Source of the DNA: Brevibacterium sanguinis
GTDB lineage: Bacteria; Actinomycetota; Actinomycetes; Actinomycetales; Brevibacteriaceae
NCBI RefSeq assembly: GCF_003315415.1
Contig: NZ_QNSB01000004.1
Location: 62,001 to 126,000, forward strand
Direction of reading: 5' to 3'
Length of the DNA stretch: 64,000 nucleotides
Below the pieces are notes generated by a model. That model made no database searches. It saw only the letters and a program-made list of their open reading frames with translations, and was not told where the DNA came from. Each line of letters begins with the position of its first letter. The first letter of the stretch is position 1. Positions 63,334 through 64,000 of the stretch are shown here, in pieces. The translations under genes were made by a program, and so were the position numbers.

Positions 63334-63621
63334 ATGAGCTTTGAAGTCGACGCCGATCGCGTCTCCTCCGCAGCCACCGCCACCGCCGCCACCTCCCAGA
63401 CCCTCGTCGCCGAGGCCCATGCGATGCTGAGGAATCTGCTCGCCCTGCAGGACTGCTGGAAGGGCAGCGCGGCGCAGAACTTCCAGGGGGTCATCAACGA
63501 GTGGGAAGGCGCGCAGAAGCAGCTGTTCGCCTCCCTGGACTCCATCCACGGCGCGCTCAACACGGCGGCTCAGCAGTACTCCGAGGTCGAAGCGGCGAAC
63601 TCGCGGCTCTTCGCGCCCTGA
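63334..63621 (+). CDS. WXG100 (ESAT-6-like) protein
   Basis: A 95-residue helical hairpin protein with the W-x-G turn at W42-K43-G44 (DCWKGSAAQNF). It fits the WXG100 family of small proteins, usually substrates of type VII secretion. No EccC ATPase, EccD channel or toxin partner is in the window, and the C-terminus (AANSRLFAP) lacks a clear YxxxD/E export signal; VAEAH and SEVEAANSR are the nearest. AGGAG lies about 6 nt before the ATG. Confidence 0.88.
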   Translation: MSFEVDADRVSSAATATAATSQTLVAEAHAMLRNLLALQDCWKGSAAQNFQGVINEWEGAQKQLFASLDSIHGALNTAAQQYSEVEAANSRLFAP

Positions 63622-63833
63622 TCTTTGACGCCGCAGGGAGCTCCTCCGACTTGTGCTCCGACGCCGCCGCACCCCCGGTGACGTGGACGATTTCCTTGTG
63701 ACGCACCTGGCAAACTATCAGTCTTTGTCAGTAAGCTGATGACGATAGTTCCGGACTGTGTCGACAGGCGAATCCTCTCGGGGATCATGGTCAAGCAGCC
63801 TCGGGTCAGAACCAATGCAGGAGTCGACTACGG

Positions 63834-64000
63834 ATGAGCATCTTCCAGAGAATCGCGACGATCTTCGGAGCGAAGGCCAACAAGGCCTTGGACAAGGCCG
63901 AGAACCCCAACGAAACTCTCGACTACTCGTACCAGAAGCAGCTTGAGCTGCTGCAGAAGGTTCGCCGCGGCGTCGCCGACGTCGCCACGAGCCGCAAGCG
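63834..64000 (+). CDS. PspA/IM30-family protein, 3' truncated by window edge
   Basis: The first 55 residues of a PspA/IM30/Vipp1-like protein: MSIFQRIATIFGAKANKALD is the amphipathic membrane-binding helix, followed by AENPNETLDYSYQKQLELLQ, the DPxxxLDxxxxxxxxxL start of the coiled coil in variant form. The family stabilises the inner membrane during envelope stress by forming ESCRT-III-like polymers. AGGAG is present 11 nt before the ATG. It fits with the kinase/HtrA unit nearby. Confidence 0.9.
   Translation, partial: MSIFQRIATIFGAKANKALDKAENPNETLDYSYQKQLELLQKVRRGVADVATSRK

Noticed and set aside
63334-63621. Complete type VII secretion locus
   Set aside because: Only one WXG100 gene is visible; no ATPase or channel components in the window.

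Overview
The window reads as a chromosomal segment of a high-GC Gram-positive bacterium (Actinomycetota, probably Micrococcales; Brevibacterium-like, which is inference from gene content). Supporting signs are the strong G/C bias at third codon positions, GTG and TTG starts, many promoters placed so that transcripts would begin at or next to the start codon, and actinobacterial families: DtxR-type iron repressor, DUF3027, XPB helicase with its 'helicase-conjunct' partner, WXG100, and a galU/rimJ/FmdB block also known from mycobacteria. I see no phage, transposase, IS element, CRISPR array or rRNA. One tRNA is present.

Layout. 1-885: end of an EamA transporter. 1008-1805: a lower-GC toxin-antitoxin pair. 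1943-9165: aldo/keto reductase, DHA2 drug-efflux protein, divergent SRPBCC/ArsR pair, second MFS transporter, SMP-30 lactonase, a helix-hairpin-helix protein, Nudix hydrolase. 9175-16119: DNA glycosylase Tag, AtoE short-chain fatty-acid transporter, aldehyde dehydrogenase, two small proteins, a remnant of a short-chain dehydrogenase, 3-hydroxyacyl-CoA dehydrogenase, a GNAT-like protein. 16293-25565: nuclease-like protein, acyl-CoA ligase plus enoyl-CoA hydratase, Cys/Met PLP enzyme, LysR regulator divergent from a YeiH exporter, MatC-like permease, acetyltransferase. 25698-34357: succinate-semialdehyde dehydrogenase, a long GlpR-like membrane protein, RimJ, GalU, 5-formyl-THF cyclo-ligase, FmdB, SAF protein, MscL. 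34384-42192: a 1615-residue helicase-like protein with a small overlapping partner, tRNA-Arg(CCT), SGNH lipoprotein, tandem universal-stress protein, HNH protein. 42595-48667: NlpC/P60 hydrolase, DtxR repressor, aldehyde dehydrogenase, PdxH divergent from SerC, DUF456. 48879-56569: CspA-DUF3027-MFS operon, helicase-conjunct protein and XPB helicase. 56660-64000: EamA transporter divergent from a CGNR regulator, response regulator-histidine kinase-HtrA operon, WXG100 protein, start of a PspA-like protein.

Functional themes: short-chain/carboxylic acid and aldehyde catabolism (AtoE, ligase, crotonase, 3-hydroxyacyl-CoA dehydrogenase, three aldehyde dehydrogenases), DNA repair (Tag, Nudix, XPB pair), envelope stress (two-component system with HtrA, PspA-like, MscL, P60, GlpR-like) and efflux.

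No clear defence island or unknown multi-gene system is visible. The most notable signals are: an octamer (CGCCGAGG) repeated about a hundred times in genes and spacers; a very large helicase-like protein in which the Walker A lysine, Walker B glutamate and a nuclease glutamate all appear replaced; a GlpR-like protein whose usual gephyrin-like partner is missing; perfect short operators over divergent or autoregulated genes; and many tandem minisatellites, those inside genes having unit lengths divisible by three.
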